A stretch of DNA of 44,725 nucleotides from Chloroflexota bacterium (lineage in GTDB: Bacteria > Chloroflexota > Anaerolineae > Aggregatilineales > J027): assembly GCA_003697365.1 (NCBI GenBank), contig RFGP01000063.1, positions 1-44,725 of the forward strand, given 5' to 3'. The notes beneath the pieces were generated by a model, which ran no database searches, was not told the DNA's origin, and was given only the letters and a program-made list of their open reading frames with translations. A program made the position numbers and the translations under genes. Shown here one piece after another: positions 44,310-44,725 of the stretch. How positions within the stretch are numbered: the first letter of the stretch is position 1; every line of letters starts with the position of its first letter.

Positions 44310-44725
44310 ATGAAATTAAATCGATTATTTTTAGTATTGGCTATGATCCTACTAGCTGCCTGCAGTAGTGGTTTTCCTACTGTAGCGCCCCCTCAACAAA
44401 CCGAAACTCGTGAAGCAATTTATGCATTAACTGCAGAAGCACCAGTTGAAACTGTTGAAACTATAGAAAGTGTACCCGTAGAAGAAGCATCGCCTACAGG
44501 GGTAGCTGTTGCTCAAGAACCTTCGGAAACGCCTATTACCAACTTATTTGAGTTAGAAACGAATACGCCAACACGAACTCCAACCAGTACCAACACCCCA
44601 ACAGAAACGGCAACAACGCCACCAACCGATACACCTGTTACAATGGCAACAAGCACAGACATTCCTACTGAAACCCCTACGGATGAACCAACTCACACCG
44701 CAACAATGACCAATACCGCCACCAA
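44310..44725 (+). CDS. Lipoprotein with Thr/Pro-rich linker, N-terminal part (cut by window edge)
   Basis: Not in the ORF track because its stop is beyond the window. From the ATG at 44310, preceded by TTGGAG at 9 bases, I read 138 codons. The signal peptide MKLNRLFLVLAMILLAAC ends in the lipobox LAAC, with Cys18 as the lipidation site. The following chain is Glu/Thr/Pro-rich and from about residue 85 turns into TPT-type repeats (NTPTRTPTSTNTPTET). Such linkers carry surface domains in Chloroflexota proteins. The functional domain lies to the right of the window. Confidence 0.85.
   Translation, partial: MKLNRLFLVLAMILLAACSSGFPTVAPPQQTETREAIYALTAEAPVETVETIESVPVEEASPTGVAVAQEPSETPITNLFELETNTPTRTPTSTNTPTETATTPPTDTPVTMATSTDIPTETPTDEPTHTATMTNTAT

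Noticed and set aside
1-44725. CRISPR array, insertion sequence, prophage, rRNA or tRNA genes
   Set aside because: I found no regularly spaced repeats, transposase or phage genes, or cloverleaf-like sequences in the gaps between genes.

Overview
This 44.7 kb window is bacterial chromosome with an estimated GC content in the low 40s. Genes are packed tightly: many neighbours overlap by the 4-base ATGA signature or share convergent stop codons. I see no rRNA, tRNA, insertion sequence, prophage or CRISPR array. The gene mix best fits a Chloroflexota (Anaerolineae-like) bacterium. Pointers are a MoaD/ThiS-DUF4395 fusion, a DevS-like GAF kinase, a fused phosphatase/anti-sigma-type kinase, a COG3375 acetyltransferase next to a MenC-like enzyme, and a lipoprotein with a Thr/Pro-rich linker. 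That placement is inference from gene content only.

Layout. 1-879 (-) is the start of a Mrp-type cation/proton antiporter subunit A cut by the window edge. 880-1432 has no credible gene but holds an extended -10 promoter and a strongly structured RNA element ending in a terminator-like hairpin. 1433-5599 (+) is a sulfur-carrier cluster: CysM-like synthase, JAMM protease, MoaD/CysO-like domain fused to DUF4395, membrane thioredoxin, MoeZ-like E1-rhodanese, and a rhodanese. It parallels the mycobacterial CysM-CysO-Mec cysteine pathway. 5596-11239 (-) reads from a large sensor phosphatase/kinase to a STAS protein, then galT and galK. 11311-15155 (+) holds tatA, a methylmalonyl-CoA-mutase-like large subunit and an acyl-CoA ligase. 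15188-17128 is a divergent NarL-type regulator and histidine kinase pair; a receiver-GAF protein, two deoxynucleoside kinases (one fused to a MazG-like domain) and a sigma factor follow to 20402.

20399-27725 (-) is a housekeeping block: atypical SDR, SurE, a small acidic protein, beta-CASP RNase, RNase D, CorA, QueG and a sulfite-oxidase-fold protein. 27926-29089 (+) is an unknown anchored protein. 29105-36604 (-) holds a GT-C-like membrane protein, a second sulfite-oxidase-fold protein that lacks the molybdenum-ligand cysteine, small membrane proteins, RtcB, and a MenC/NSAR-like enzyme paired with a COG3375 acetyltransferase. 36729-39807 (+) is the oxidative pentose phosphate set gnd-zwf-pgl. 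39859-43998 (-) is a large secreted ExeM-like nuclease, and 44310-44725 (+) is the start of a lipoprotein running off the edge.

The most unusual items are the CysO-like/DUF4395 fusion with an internal Gly-Gly beside a JAMM protease, the structured leader RNA in front of that operon, the kinase-MazG fusion, the Cys-to-Ser change in the second molybdopterin-fold protein, and the non-methylmalonyl signature of the mutase.
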